64,000 nucleotides of DNA from positions 3,906,001 to 3,970,000 of the forward strand of contig NZ_CP024608.1 in assembly GCF_002752675.1 (NCBI RefSeq), given 5' to 3'. Shown here piece after piece: positions 1-10,662 of this stretch. Position 1 is the first letter of the stretch. Each line of letters starts with the position of its first letter. This stretch comes from Massilia violaceinigra (GTDB lineage: Bacteria > Pseudomonadota > Gammaproteobacteria > Burkholderiales > Burkholderiaceae_D). Under the pieces are notes generated by a model that searched no databases, was not told where the DNA came from, and worked only from the letters and a program-made list of their open reading frames with translations. The position numbers and the translations under genes were made by a program.

Positions 1-71
1 CGCGTTGAAAATATTGTTTGAATGATAGTTCGTTTTGCACTCTAATAGGGGAATCAACAGGGGAGCACAGC

Positions 72-614
72 ATGAAAATCACCAGAATTCACCACGTAGC
101 CTACCGCTGCAAGGATGCCAAAGAGACAGTCGAGTGGTACGTCAAATACCTCAACATGGACTTCGTGCTGGCCATCGCCGAAGACCAGGTGCCGTCGACC
201 GGCGCGCCCGACCCGTACATGCACGTTTTCCTCGATGCCGGCATGGGCAATGTGCTGGCATTCTTCGAGCTGCCGAGCCAGGCGCCGATGGGCCGCGACG
301 AGAATACGCCGGCCTGGGTCCAGCACCTGGCATTGGAAGTCGGCTCCATGGACGAGCTGCTGTCCGCCAAGGCGCGCCTTGAAGCGGACGGCATCGAAGT
401 CATCGGCCCGACCAACCACACCATCTTCAAGTCGATCTATTTCTTCGACCCCAATGGCCACCGCCTCGAACTGGCCGTCAACACGGCCACGCCGGAAATG
501 CGGCAGAAGCTCGACGCCGTCAAATGGGACATGCTCAACGAGTGGTCCGAGACGCGCAAGGCACCAAAACACGCGGCATGGATGCACGAGAAACCCCAAG
601 CGGACCAACACTAA
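72..614 (+). CDS. VOC (glyoxalase/dioxygenase superfamily) protein
   Basis: A 180-residue protein of the vicinal-oxygen-chelate fold. It opens with the typical first strand ITRIHHVAYR (metal-ligand-type His near residue 6) and has a later FFDPNGHRLELA segment, the usual second-half signature with a Glu ligand. ATG at 72 is preferred because GGGAGCAC lies just upstream and the family start motif follows at once; an in-frame ATG at 18 would add a non-conserved extension. It is separated by 7 bp from the FAH-family gene and belongs to the same likely operon with maleylacetoacetate isomerase, so a role in aromatic ring cleavage (homogentisate- or gentisate-like route) is inferred. The substrate cannot be read from the sequence. 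Confidence 0.85.
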   Translation: MKITRIHHVAYRCKDAKETVEWYVKYLNMDFVLAIAEDQVPSTGAPDPYMHVFLDAGMGNVLAFFELPSQAPMGRDENTPAWVQHLALEVGSMDELLSAKARLEADGIEVIGPTNHTIFKSIYFFDPNGHRLELAVNTATPEMRQKLDAVKWDMLNEWSETRKAPKHAAWMHEKPQADQH

Positions 615-621
615 GGCACAC

Positions 622-1647
622 ATGAAACTTGCAACATTGAAATCGGGCGGGCGTGATGGCTCGCTGGTCGTGGTCAGCCGCGATCTGTCGCGTTACCAGA
701 AGGTTCCCAAGATTGCCGCGACCTTGCAGTTCGCGCTCGACAACTGGGACGATGTCGTGGAACGCTTGCAGGCGGTCTACATTGCCCTGAACGACAACGG
801 CACGTGGGACGCGCAGCCCTTCGACGAGGAGCTGTGCCACTCGCCGCTGCCGCGCGCCTATCAGTGGGCCGACGGTTCGGCTTATATCAATCACGTGGAA
901 CTGGTGCGAAAAGCACGCAATGCCGAGGTTCCTGCATCGTTCTACACCGATCCGCTGATGTACCAGGGCGGCTCGGACTCCTTCATCGGCCCGCGCGACC
1001 CCATCTACGCGCTGTCGGAAGAGTGGGGCATCGACCTCGAAGCGGAAGTGGCGGTCATCACCGGCGACGTGCCGATGGGCGCCAGTGTCGAGCGCAGCGC
1101 CGAAGCCGTGCGCCTGGTCATGCTGGTCAACGACGTTTCTCTGCGCAACCTGATTCCGAACGAGCTGCTCAAGGGCTTCGGTTTCTTCCAGTCGAAGGCG
1201 GCCAGCGCGTTTTCGCCGGTCTGCGTCACGCCTGACGAACTGGGCGACGCATGGCAGGATACCAAGCTGCGCCTGCCTCTCAATGTGCAGATCAACGAAC
1301 GGCCGTTCGGCAAGCCGAACGCGGGCGACGACATGACCTTCAACTTCGCGCAACTGGTCGCGCACGCGGCCAAGACGCGCGAACTCGCGGCTGGCACCAT
1401 CATCGGTTCCGGCACGGTATCGAACAAGCAGGGTAATCTGCACGGATCGAGCATCGATAATGGCGGTGTCGGCTACTGCTGCCTGGCCGAAGTGCGCATG
1501 TACGAAACGATCGAGCACGGCGCACCGAAAACGTCATTCCTGAAATTCGGCGACAGCGTGCGCATCGAAATGTTCGATGCCGCCGGTGCCAGCATCTTCG
1601 GCGCCATCGACCAGACAGTATCCGTGTATGAGGAGCGCCGGCCATGA
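622..1647 (+). CDS. Fumarylacetoacetate hydrolase family protein
   Basis: A 341-residue FAH-fold protein. The family would hydrolyse the C-C bond of an acylpyruvate such as fumarylacetoacetate or fumarylpyruvate. The acidic metal-binding stretch around DLEAEVAVITGDVP and the NDVSLRNLIP segment match the catalytic core, and GTIIGSGTVSN is the typical late loop. The first ~70 residues resemble the N-terminal domain of bacterial FAH proteins. ATG at 622 directly follows the VOC stop. Its last 4 bases overlap the start of the isomerase gene, so translation is probably coupled. It is likely the last hydrolytic step after MaiA in tyrosine/homogentisate or gentisate breakdown; which of the two is not decidable here. 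Confidence 0.9.
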   Translation: MKLATLKSGGRDGSLVVVSRDLSRYQKVPKIAATLQFALDNWDDVVERLQAVYIALNDNGTWDAQPFDEELCHSPLPRAYQWADGSAYINHVELVRKARNAEVPASFYTDPLMYQGGSDSFIGPRDPIYALSEEWGIDLEAEVAVITGDVPMGASVERSAEAVRLVMLVNDVSLRNLIPNELLKGFGFFQSKAASAFSPVCVTPDELGDAWQDTKLRLPLNVQINERPFGKPNAGDDMTFNFAQLVAHAAKTRELAAGTIIGSGTVSNKQGNLHGSSIDNGGVGYCCLAEVRMYETIEHGAPKTSFLKFGDSVRIEMFDAAGASIFGAIDQTVSVYEERRP

Positions 1648-2288
1648 AGCTGTACACCTACTTCCGCAGTTCCGCGGCCTACCGGGTGCGCATTGCGCTC
1701 AACATGAAAGGCGTGGGCTACGATTCGGTGCCCGTGCATCTGCTGCGCAATGGCGGCGAGCAGCTGGCGCCCGAGTATCTGGCGATCAACCCCAGCGCGT
1801 TGGTGCCCAGCCTGCAGGACAAGGGCACCACGCTGACACAGTCGATCGCCATCCTCGAATACCTGGAAGAGGTGCATCCGCAGGTGGCCTTGCTGCCGCG
1901 CGATGCGCTGGGGCGGGCGCGCGTGCGTTCACTGGCGCTGATGGTGGCCTGCGATATCCATCCGCTGACCAATCTGCGCGTGCTGCGCCATCTGGTGCAG
2001 GAGGTCGGTTTGTCGGAAGAAGCCAAAACCGACTGGTATGTGCACTGGTTGCGCGAAGGAATGGCCGCTCTCGAAGCGCACCTGGCGCATTCGCGAGACA
2101 CAGGGCGTTTCTGCCATGGCGACATGCCGACCATGGCGGATTGCTGCCTGGTGCCGCAGGTGTTCAACGCGCGCCGCTTTAATGTGGACATGGCGCCATA
2201 TCCGACCATTGCCCGCATCGATGCCGTGTGCGCCGCGCTGCCGCCTTTTGCCGACGCGCATCCATCGCGCCAGCCCGACGCCGAATAA
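1644..2288 (+). CDS. maiA: Maleylacetoacetate isomerase (zeta-class GST)
   Basis: A 214-residue glutathione-S-transferase fold enzyme that performs the glutathione-dependent cis-trans isomerisation of maleylacetoacetate (or maleylpyruvate). The N-terminal YFRSSAAYRVRIAL carries the SSxxxRVR motif typical of zeta-class GSTs (catalytic Ser). NPSALVPSLQ and QSIAILEYLEE form the glutathione-binding thioredoxin-like half. The C-terminal helical domain includes the MPTMADCCLVPQ segment typical of the family. The ATG overlaps the end of the FAH-family gene by 4 bp. With its two upstream neighbours it forms a compact aromatic-degradation unit. Confidence 0.93.
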   Translation: MKLYTYFRSSAAYRVRIALNMKGVGYDSVPVHLLRNGGEQLAPEYLAINPSALVPSLQDKGTTLTQSIAILEYLEEVHPQVALLPRDALGRARVRSLALMVACDIHPLTNLRVLRHLVQEVGLSEEAKTDWYVHWLREGMAALEAHLAHSRDTGRFCHGDMPTMADCCLVPQVFNARRFNVDMAPYPTIARIDAVCAALPPFADAHPSRQPDAE

Positions 2289-2315
2289 GCAGCTGCCCGG
2301 GGCCTGCTGGTGTCC

Positions 2316-2528
2316 TCAGCGGGTGGCGAAAGCCACCAGGCCGAGCAGGGTGGCGATCAGCACGGCCACCCCGATCAGCCCGGCCATGATCACGTACACG
2401 GGGTTGAGGGCCGTGACGTCGCGGTCGAAGTCCGCTTTGCGGCGCAGGCCGACGAACGACCAGGCGATCGCCGCCAGGGTTGAAGAAAACGATCGCTCGG
2501 TGCCTTGAGTAAGATTCTTGTCAGACAT
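2316..2528 (-). CDS. DUF2970 small membrane protein
   Basis: A 70-residue protein. It has a polar N-terminus, an RRKADFDRDVTALNP segment characteristic of DUF2970, and one C-terminal transmembrane helix (about residues 45-68). ATG at 2528 has AAAGGGG upstream. It runs convergently with maiA, with 27 bp between the two stops. DUF2970 proteins are common in Burkholderiales and have no known function. Confidence 0.8.
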   Translation of the reverse strand: MSDKNLTQGTERSFSSTLAAIAWSFVGLRRKADFDRDVTALNPVYVIMAGLIGVAVLIATLLGLVAFATR

Positions 2529-2744
2529 GCTGTGCCCCTTTCGGTAAGTCCGGCGGGGCAAACGCCCCGAATCTCCTGAGCATAGCCGCCCTGGTTCGCA
2601 CAAGACAGGAGCAGACCCATGCGCAATACCATATCAAAGCGGGGAACCATGCTGGCGCTGGCGTGTCATATAAACAGGTAAGCCATCTGCGCTCGCCGTG
2701 CTGAGGGGGGCGTATGACACTGCGATTCTGTCGAAAGGCATGCG

Positions 2745-3332
2745 ATGCATAAGCGCATTTTGTTAATCCAGGGCCATCCCGATGCGGCACAGGGGCACTT
2801 GTGCCACGCGCTTGCGGCTGCGTACAGGGCGGGCGCGGCAAAGGCGGGGCACGAGGTGCGGCAAACGCAGGTCGCCGTGCTCGACTTTCCCATCCTGCGC
2901 AGCCAGGAGGAGTGGGAGTACGGCCCATTGCCGCCCGGTTTGCAGCAGGCGCAGGACGATATCCGCTGGGCCCAGCACATGGTGTTCTTCTTTCCGCTCT
3001 GGCTGGGGGATATGCCGGCCTTGCTCAAAGGCTTCCTGGAGCAGGTGGCGCGGCCGGGTTTTGCCTTTCCGGGCGACCGCATGCATCCGCTGGTCAAAAA
3101 GGGCTTGTCCGGACGATCCGCGCGCGTGGTTGTAACGATGGGCATGCCGGCGCTGCTGTATCGCTGGTATTTTCGGGCGCACAGCGTCAAGTCGCTCAAG
3201 CGCAATATATTAGGGTTTGTTGGTGTGGCGCCGGTGCGCGATACCCTGATCGGCATGGTGGGCGAACCGGAACGGCAGGCGGTGGACAAATGGGTTGGCG
3301 CGCTCGAAGCGATGGGGCGCAGTGCGGCTTGA
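2745..3332 (+). CDS. Flavodoxin-fold NAD(P)H-dependent oxidoreductase
   Basis: A 195-residue protein of the Flavodoxin_2 / NAD(P)H dehydrogenase (quinone) family, an FMN- or FAD-binding two-electron reductase of quinones or similar acceptors. The first strand ILLIQGHPD is the flavin phosphate-binding loop. HMVFFFPLWLGDMPALLKGFLEQV is the strongly conserved family block contacting the flavin (residues roughly 78-101), and VTMGMPAL is the later strand. AAAGG precedes the ATG. It is monocistronic, with CBS and DUF2970 genes on the opposite strand at either side. Substrate unknown. Confidence 0.85.
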   Translation: MHKRILLIQGHPDAAQGHLCHALAAAYRAGAAKAGHEVRQTQVAVLDFPILRSQEEWEYGPLPPGLQQAQDDIRWAQHMVFFFPLWLGDMPALLKGFLEQVARPGFAFPGDRMHPLVKKGLSGRSARVVVTMGMPALLYRWYFRAHSVKSLKRNILGFVGVAPVRDTLIGMVGEPERQAVDKWVGALEAMGRSAA

Positions 3333-3473
3333 TGTGCTGCAAAGGGTTTTTGCGGTAGTGGGATGGCTGGCTTTGCCGATAGGCAGGCACGGCTGATTTT
3401 GCCGAGAGGCCGGCATGGTGCTGCATGTTGGCAGACGAGGCGCGGCCCCGTCTGCGGCGAACTTCAGCAGTGC

Positions 3474-3914
3474 TTAGTTTGCTTTTGCGGCACCATCAGT
3501 TGGCGACGAAATTTCTTGCAATGCTTCGCCGACGCCGTTGGTTTGCTTGGTCGCCATGTCGCCCAGCGACACGATGCCGACCAGCGAATGCGATTGCTGG
3601 TCAACGACCGGCACGCGGCGGATCTGCACGTCGCCCATCTGGGTCAGTACTTCATCGACCGACTGGGTCGCGTAGCAGGTACGCACTTCGGTGCTCATCA
3701 CGTCGCCGACGCGGTGGCTTTCCGGCGCCTTGCCGGCGGCGGTGGAGCGCACGGTGATGTCGCGGTCGGTGATCATGCCGACCAGTTTCTCGCCATCAAC
3801 TACAGGAACGGAGCCGATATTGAATTCTTTCATGATCTGTGCGGCGCGGTGAACGCTGTCTTCCGGCGAAACGCGTTGAACATCGCGGGTCATGACATTT
3901 TGAATGGTTTGCAT
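3474..3914 (-). CDS. CBS-domain pair protein
   Basis: A 146-residue protein made almost entirely of two CBS domains (about residues 5-60 and 70-130), which usually form a dimeric adenylate-nucleotide sensing module. MTRDVQRVSPEDSVHRAAQIM and VGMITDRDITVRS mark the first domain; a DVMSTEVRTCYATQSVDEVL-type motif and LVGIVSLGDMA mark the second. ATG at 3914 has GGAG 8 bases upstream. An in-frame TTG 12 bases earlier is less likely because it begins at the ribosome-binding site. There is no effector domain, so it probably acts through a partner. Confidence 0.88.
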   Translation of the reverse strand: MQTIQNVMTRDVQRVSPEDSVHRAAQIMKEFNIGSVPVVDGEKLVGMITDRDITVRSTAAGKAPESHRVGDVMSTEVRTCYATQSVDEVLTQMGDVQIRRVPVVDQQSHSLVGIVSLGDMATKQTNGVGEALQEISSPTDGAAKAN

Positions 3915-4084
3915 GTGAGTCTCCAAAGCTGAATAGGTTAGTTGTTACTGCGTCATCCCAATCGGGTTGGCAGCATCATGCACGCTTTCCCAAAAAAGGG
4001 CCGCGTGGTTGAAATTGCATCACCCGGCATGCTGCCGGCGGGCCGCGTCGGCTACAATCCTCCCTTTTTTACCGGCAGGTTCCG

Positions 4085-4861
4085 ATGTCCGTCCAACCTA
4101 TTCCTCCCGCCATCCTCGACGCCGTCTCACGCGCGGACCCATCCTGGCAGCCGGTCCTGCGCCAGGGACTGGAAGCGGTCATGCGCGCCGAGCCCCTGTA
4201 CCTGCCGACCCTTGCCGCCGACACCTATCTCCCGACGGAACAGCGCCTGTTCGCCGCCTTCGCCCTGCCGCTCGACCAGGTGCGCTACGTGCTGGTGGGC
4301 GAGGGGCCGTACCCGCGCGCCGAGAGCGCCACCGGCGTTTGCTTCATGGATGGGGCTGTCGGCAAGCTGTGGTGCGAGAGCGGGCTCTCCAAGCCGGTCA
4401 ACAAGGCGACCTCGCTGCGCAATTTCATGAAGATGCTGCTGGTGGCCGATGGGCAGCTGCCGGCCGGCGACACCGGCGGTGCCGCCATGGCCCCGGTGGC
4501 GGCAGCGGCAGCGAACAACGGCAGCATCCAGACCCTGGCCGAGTTGCAGCACAATCTGACGCAGCAAGGGTTTCTGCTGCTCAATGCCTCGCTGGTGTTC
4601 CGTTCCCATGTCGCGCCGGTGATCGATGCGCGCGCCTGGCTGCCGTTCCTGCAAACGGTCATGGCGGCGCTGGCCGCCCGGGAACAGGCGCCGACCCTGG
4701 TTTTATGGGGCAAGATTGCGGAACAACTACAAAAATTGCAGGAAACCAAGAGTTTTCCGCAGCTGAGCTCCGAGCATCCGTATAATTTGTCATTTATCCA
4801 GCATGCCGGCATGCAAGCCCTGTTCGGGCCGATGCACTTGTTGCGCGCCCCTAGCCTGTGA
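4085..4861 (+). CDS. Uracil-DNA-glycosylase-like protein with altered active site
   Basis: A 258-residue protein similar to family-1 uracil-DNA glycosylases. RYVLVGEGPYPRAESATGVCF (about residues 67-87) aligns with the Ung water-activating loop VILGQDPYHGPGQAHG. LVLWGKIAEQL matches the LLWG strand, and SEHPYNLSF matches the HPSPLS loop with its catalytic His. In the first motif the catalytic Asp (E. coli Asp64) is Gly74, the Gln before it is Glu73 and the His of PYH is Pro77. The fold is supported, but ordinary Ung catalysis is doubtful. About 50 residues between the motifs (around 140-165) are Ala/Gly-rich. It could be a DNA-binding relative or have another specificity. Confidence 0.75.
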   Translation: MSVQPIPPAILDAVSRADPSWQPVLRQGLEAVMRAEPLYLPTLAADTYLPTEQRLFAAFALPLDQVRYVLVGEGPYPRAESATGVCFMDGAVGKLWCESGLSKPVNKATSLRNFMKMLLVADGQLPAGDTGGAAMAPVAAAAANNGSIQTLAELQHNLTQQGFLLLNASLVFRSHVAPVIDARAWLPFLQTVMAALAAREQAPTLVLWGKIAEQLQKLQETKSFPQLSSEHPYNLSFIQHAGMQALFGPMHLLRAPSL

Positions 4862-5079
4862 CCCGCAGGGAAAAGTGAACATGGTTCCTGTGAAACTGAC
4901 CGGGACGTCTACGTGCGGCAAGGGCCGACAATCCGCACGCCCAAGCCGCATCGTCCCATGCATGCCGGATAAGCCGCTACGCCGAAGCCCTGGCGCAATG
5001 CCGGGCTCGTGTCCAGTTGCCGGACCTGCCGCTCTTGGGGGAAATGGGGCCTTCCAAGACAAGATGCCCCGTATTTGGT

Positions 5080-5104
5080 ATACTTGACTAATTCGATCAA
5101 CTAA
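5080..5104 (+). promoter_or_regulatory. IscR-type operator and promoter of the isc operon
   Basis: An imperfect 25-bp dyad with the layout of E. coli IscR type 1 sites (ATA-x3-GACT...AGTC-x3-TAT): it starts ATACTTGACTA and ends GATCAACTAA. A TATACT -10-like hexamer (5079-5084) overlaps its left arm, which would let [2Fe-2S]-IscR block polymerase. It lies about 80 bp before iscR, as expected for autorepression. The remainder of the 321-bp gap from 4862 shows no gene or other clear signal. Confidence 0.7.
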
Positions 5105-5182
5105 TCCGGTCTTTGATGACAGTCTTCATCGACGTTGTTGATTGAAATGAGGCAATATTTTAACACTGTGACCGGGGTTGTG

Positions 5183-5665
5183 ATGCGTCTGACCACAAAA
5201 GGCCGTTTTGCTGTAACTGCGATGATCGATCTTGCCCTGCGACAGGGCAAGGGCCCCGTCACGCTGTCGGGCATCAGCCAGCGCCAGGCCATTTCGCTCT
5301 CGTATCTGGAGCAATTGTTCGGCAAGCTGCGCCGCCATGAAATCGTCGAATCGATCCGCGGTCCGGGCGGCGGCTACAGTCTGGCGCGCCGCGCCGACAA
5401 GGTCACCGTGGCCGATATCATCATCGCGGTCGACGAGCCGCTCGATGCGACCCAGTGCGGCGGCAAGGAAAATTGCCACGGCGCCGATACGGCCACCGGC
5501 ACCCGCTGCATGACCCACGAGCTGTGGGCCACGCTGAACGAAAAGATGGTCGACTATCTCGATTCGGTCTCGCTGCAAGACCTGGTCGACCAGCAGAAGC
5601 AAAAGAATTCTGAACAAAACGTCGTGCACGTACACCGCCCGCACGCCGCCGTCGGACAAAATTGA
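5183..5665 (+). CDS. iscR: Fe-S cluster assembly transcriptional regulator IscR
   Basis: A 160-residue Rrf2-family regulator that senses [2Fe-2S] status and represses the isc operon. The winged HTH is at residues 1-60 ([40 protein letters not shown]). The cluster ligands are Cys92, Cys98 and Cys109, with His112 in CMTH. Cys92 and Cys98 match E. coli numbering, but the loop to the third Cys is five residues longer. ATG at 5183 gives the canonical N-terminus; a TTG at 5135 would add a non-conserved leader. First gene of an eight-gene isc operon and downstream of its own putative operator. Confidence 0.95.
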   Translation: MRLTTKGRFAVTAMIDLALRQGKGPVTLSGISQRQAISLSYLEQLFGKLRRHEIVESIRGPGGGYSLARRADKVTVADIIIAVDEPLDATQCGGKENCHGADTATGTRCMTHELWATLNEKMVDYLDSVSLQDLVDQQKQKNSEQNVVHVHRPHAAVGQN

Positions 5666-5684
5666 AGCATATTGGAGTGATTTG

Positions 5685-6941
5685 ATGAACGCGCCTTTGG
5701 ACAAAAACCTCGAGCAGACTTTCGTGACTGCCCCGCATTTCCCGATCTACATGGATTATTCGGCGACGACGCCGATCGATCCGCGTGTCGCGGACAAAAT
5801 GATTCCTTACCTGCGCGAGCAGTTCGGTAATCCGGCATCGCGCAGCCATATGTACGGCTGGACCGCCGAAGCGGCAGTCGAGGAAGCGCGCGCCCATGTG
5901 GCCGCCCTGGTCGGCGCCGATCCGCGCGAGATCATCTGGACCTCCGGCGCGACCGAAAGCAACAACCTCGCGCTCAAGGGCGCGGCCCAGTTCTACAAGA
6001 CCAAGGGCAAGCACATCATCACGGTCAAGACCGAGCATAAAGCCGTGCTCGACACCGTGCGCGAACTCGAACGCGTCGGTTTCGACGCCACCTACCTCGA
6101 GCCGCAAGACAACGGCCTGATCACGGTCGCCCAGCTCGAAGCGGCGATCCGCCCGGACACGATTCTGGTGTCGGTGATGCTGGTCAATAACGAAATCGGC
6201 GTGATCCAGCCGATCGAAGAATTGGCCGCGCTGTGCCGCTCGAAAGGCATCATTTTTCATTGCGACGCTGCCCAGGCAACCGGCAAGGTGCAGATCGACC
6301 TGGCCAACAGCAAGGTCGACCTGATGACATTCACCGCGCACAAGACCTACGGCCCGAAAGGCATCGGTGCCCTGTACGTGCGCCGCAAGCCGCGCGTGCG
6401 CCTGGAAGCGCAGATGCACGGTGGCGGCCACGAGCGCGGCTTGCGCTCGGGCACCTTGCCGACCCACCAGATCGTCGGCATGGGCGAATGCTTCCGCATC
6501 GCCAAGGAAGAAATGGACAGCGAAATTGCGCGCGTCACCGCGCTGCGCGACCGTCTGGCCAAGGGCTTGCAGGAGATCGAGGAAGTCTATATCAATGGCG
6601 ACATGGAACACCGGGTGCCGCACAACCTGAACGTGAGCTTCAATTATGTCGAGGGCGAGTCGCTGATCATGGCGATCAAGGATATCGCCGTATCGTCCGG
6701 TTCGGCTTGTACTTCGGCCAGCCTGGAACCATCTTATGTCCTGCGCGCCCTGGGCCGCAGCGATGAGCTGGCGCATAGCTCGATCCGTTTTACCATCGGC
6801 CGTTTTTCGACCGAAGCCGACATCGACTTCGCAGTGGACCTGCTCAAGTCGAAAGTCCACAAGCTGCGCGAACTGTCGCCGCTGTGGGATATGTTCAAAG
6901 AAGGCATCGACATCAGTTCGATCCAATGGGCAGCCCACTAA
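5685..6941 (+). CDS. iscS: Cysteine desulfurase IscS
   Basis: A 418-residue PLP enzyme that releases sulfur from cysteine as a persulfide for Fe-S cluster assembly, tRNA thiolation and other uses. The PLP lysine is Lys220 in [11 protein letters not shown], the cofactor-stacking His is in KTEHKAV, and the catalytic persulfide Cys342 lies in [15 protein letters not shown]. It has an N-terminal extension of about 14 residues relative to E. coli IscS. ATG at 5685 has GGAG 7 bases upstream. It sits 19 bp after iscR and 27 bp before iscU. Confidence 0.97.
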   Translation: MNAPLDKNLEQTFVTAPHFPIYMDYSATTPIDPRVADKMIPYLREQFGNPASRSHMYGWTAEAAVEEARAHVAALVGADPREIIWTSGATESNNLALKGAAQFYKTKGKHIITVKTEHKAVLDTVRELERVGFDATYLEPQDNGLITVAQLEAAIRPDTILVSVMLVNNEIGVIQPIEELAALCRSKGIIFHCDAAQATGKVQIDLANSKVDLMTFTAHKTYGPKGIGALYVRRKPRVRLEAQMHGGGHERGLRSGTLPTHQIVGMGECFRIAKEEMDSEIARVTALRDRLAKGLQEIEEVYINGDMEHRVPHNLNVSFNYVEGESLIMAIKDIAVSSGSACTSASLEPSYVLRALGRSDELAHSSIRFTIGRFSTEADIDFAVDLLKSKVHKLRELSPLWDMFKEGIDISSIQWAAH

Positions 6942-6968
6942 CCGTATTGAATATTCAGGAGTTTTACC

Positions 6969-7358
6969 ATGGCATACTCGGACAAAGTGTTGGACCACTA
7001 CGAAAATCCACGTAACGTCGGCGCCTTCGACAAGGGCGACGAAACGATCGGCACCGGCATGGTCGGCGCGCCGGCCTGCGGCGACGTGATGAAGCTGCAG
7101 ATCAAGGTCGGCGCCGATGGCCTGATCGAAGACGCAAAGTTCAAGACCTATGGCTGCGGCTCGGCAATTGCCTCGTCGTCGCTGGTGACCGAATGGGTCA
7201 AGGGCAAGACCTTGGACCAGGCGCTGTCGATCAAGAACACCCAGATCGCCGAAGAACTGGCACTGCCGCCGGTCAAGATTCACTGCTCGATCCTGGCGGA
7301 AGACGCGATCAAGGCAGCCGTACTGGACTACAAGACCAAGCATCCGGCCGTCGCCTGA
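6969..7358 (+). CDS. iscU: Iron-sulfur cluster scaffold IscU
   Basis: A 129-residue scaffold on which [2Fe-2S] clusters are built before transfer by HscA/HscB. The three cluster-binding cysteines are present in GAPACGD (with the Asp important for cluster release), [11 protein letters not shown] and [16 protein letters not shown] immediately before the third Cys is the HscA recognition peptide. Length and sequence are typical for the family. Confidence 0.97.
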   Translation: MAYSDKVLDHYENPRNVGAFDKGDETIGTGMVGAPACGDVMKLQIKVGADGLIEDAKFKTYGCGSAIASSSLVTEWVKGKTLDQALSIKNTQIAEELALPPVKIHCSILAEDAIKAAVLDYKTKHPAVA

Positions 7359-7392
7359 AGTTGAAATAAGCGTTGTAAACGCGGAGGGAAAC

Positions 7393-7716
7393 ATGGCAAT
7401 CACAATGACCGAAAAAGCAGCCAAGCACATCAACCGCTTCATTGAACGTCGCGGCAAAGGTGTCGGCTTGCGTTTTGGCGTGCGCACCACGGGCTGCTCG
7501 GGCCTGGCCTACAAGCTCGAATATGTCGATGAAGCGGCGGCCGAAGACAATGTCTTCGAGTCGCATGGCGTGAAGGTCTTTGTCGACCCGAAAAGCCTGC
7601 CGTACATCGATGGCACCGAGCTCGACTTCACGCGCGAGGGCTTGAACGAAGGCTTCCGCTTCAACAATCCGCACGTCAAGGATGAGTGCGGTTGCGGCGA
7701 AAGCTTCCGCATCTGA
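7393..7716 (+). CDS. iscA: Iron-sulfur cluster assembly protein IscA
   Basis: A 107-residue A-type carrier. It holds the three conserved cysteines in TTGCSGLAY (Cys35) and the C-terminal DECGCGESF (Cys99 and Cys101). It is thought to deliver iron or preformed clusters to apoproteins. GGAGG lies 7 bases before the ATG. It follows iscU by 34 bp in standard isc order. Confidence 0.97.
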   Translation: MAITMTEKAAKHINRFIERRGKGVGLRFGVRTTGCSGLAYKLEYVDEAAAEDNVFESHGVKVFVDPKSLPYIDGTELDFTREGLNEGFRFNNPHVKDECGCGESFRI

Positions 7717-7738
7717 CCTCGGTCGGATAGCCGCATCC

Positions 7739-8254
7739 ATGCAGAATCACTTCGATCTCTTCAACCTGCCGCCCCGTTTCACGCTCGACACGGGCGCCCT
7801 CGACGCCGCTTACCGCGACGTTCAGGGGCAGGTGCATCCCGACCGCTTCGTCAACGCCACCGACGCCGAAAAACGCGTCGCCATGCAGTGGGCCACGCGC
7901 GCCAACGAAGCCTACCAGACCCTGAAAAACCCGCAAAAGCGCGCGCAGTATTTGTGCGAGCAGAACGGCGTCGACCTGCAAACCGAGTCCAACACGGCCA
8001 TGCCGATGGCGTTCCTGATGCAGCAGATGGAATGGCGCGAAGCGCTCGGCGACGCGCGCGCTGGCAAGGATATCGGCGCGCTGGAAACGCTCGACGAGCA
8101 GGTCAGGCAGGAGCGCACCTCGCGCCTGGTCCAGGTCGGCGAGCAGCTCGACGCGGGCGATTACGAACAGGCGGCGCAAGGGGTGAGGGCGCTAATGTTT
8201 CTGGAAAAATTCGGCGAAGAACTTAGCTTCGCCTTTGACGCGTTGGAGCAGTAG
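7739..8254 (+). CDS. hscB: Fe-S co-chaperone HscB
   Basis: A 171-residue J-domain co-chaperone that presents IscU to HscA and stimulates its ATPase. The N-terminal J-domain has the HPDRF motif (about residues 32-36) and the three-helix pattern NHFDLFNLPPRF...AYRDVQGQVHPDRF. The C-terminal three-helix bundle binds IscU. ATG at 7739 gives the canonical MQNHFDLF start; an upstream in-frame ATG at 7682 lies inside iscA. The gene begins 22 bp after iscA. Confidence 0.95.
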   Translation: MQNHFDLFNLPPRFTLDTGALDAAYRDVQGQVHPDRFVNATDAEKRVAMQWATRANEAYQTLKNPQKRAQYLCEQNGVDLQTESNTAMPMAFLMQQMEWREALGDARAGKDIGALETLDEQVRQERTSRLVQVGEQLDAGDYEQAAQGVRALMFLEKFGEELSFAFDALEQ

Positions 8255-8313
8255 GCACGCTGTCGGACGCATGCGCCTTGCGTGTGTATGTGCTTCCCGT
8301 CCCGCGCGTACCC

Positions 8314-8359
8314 CGTCGTTCCCGCGCGTGCCACGTCCTTCCCGCCTGCGGGAACGACG
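8314..8359. repeat. Short copy of a palindromic intergenic repeat
   Basis: The element begins CGTCGTTCCCGCG and ends CGGGAACGACG, the same arms found in the longer copies at 22657-22757 and 56214-56302. The central CCCAAGTTCG block is missing. It lies between hscB and hscA and could form a hairpin in the isc transcript. Confidence 0.6.
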
Positions 8360-8394
8360 ACGTCATTCGCATATAAAAAGAAATCGGTAATCAC

Positions 8395-10284
<1,890 letters not shown>

Positions 10285-10307
10285 GAAACACTACCAGGAC
10301 AATCACC

Positions 10308-10649
10308 GTGCCACAAATCGTATTCCTTCCCCATCCCGTCTTCTGCCCTGAAGGCGCCGTCATCGAGGCGCCCGCCGGCAAGTCGGTGTGCGACGTCATG
10401 CTCGAAAACGATATTGAAATCGAGCACGCCTGCGACCGCGTCTGCGCCTGCACCACCTGCCATGTGCTGGTGCGCGAAGGCTACGCGTCGCTCAACGAGC
10501 CTGAAGAAAAAGAAGAAGACCTGCTCGATCGCGCGTGGGGCCTGGAGCCCGTCTCGCGCCTGTCGTGCCAGGCGATCGTGGGAACCGAAGACTTGGTGGT
10601 TGAGATTCCGAAGTACACGATCAATCATGCGGCCGAAAAGAACCATTGA
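10308..10649 (+). CDS. fdx: ISC-system [2Fe-2S] ferredoxin
   Basis: A 113-residue adrenodoxin-type ferredoxin that supplies electrons for cluster assembly. The cluster cysteines are in HACDRVCACTTCHVLV (CxxxxxCxxC pattern) with the fourth in RLSCQAI. The acidic NEPEEKEEDLLD segment between them is typical. It sits 23 bp after hscA. Confidence 0.96.
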   Translation: MPQIVFLPHPVFCPEGAVIEAPAGKSVCDVMLENDIEIEHACDRVCACTTCHVLVREGYASLNEPEEKEEDLLDRAWGLEPVSRLSCQAIVGTEDLVVEIPKYTINHAAEKNH

Positions 10650-10662
10650 TCAGGAGCCTGCC

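Noticed and set aside
3870..3885. Partial copies of GAAACGCGTT inside the CBS gene and hscA
   Set aside because: Only one half plus a few bases match the activator palindrome, and they lie inside coding sequence where Arg/Thr/Arg codons explain them.
5421..7490. Long open frame on the minus strand opposite iscS-iscU
   Set aside because: It mirrors the codon-position GC bias of the real plus-strand genes, whose products are unmistakable IscS, IscU and IscA; no domain or ribosome-binding site is visible on the minus strand.
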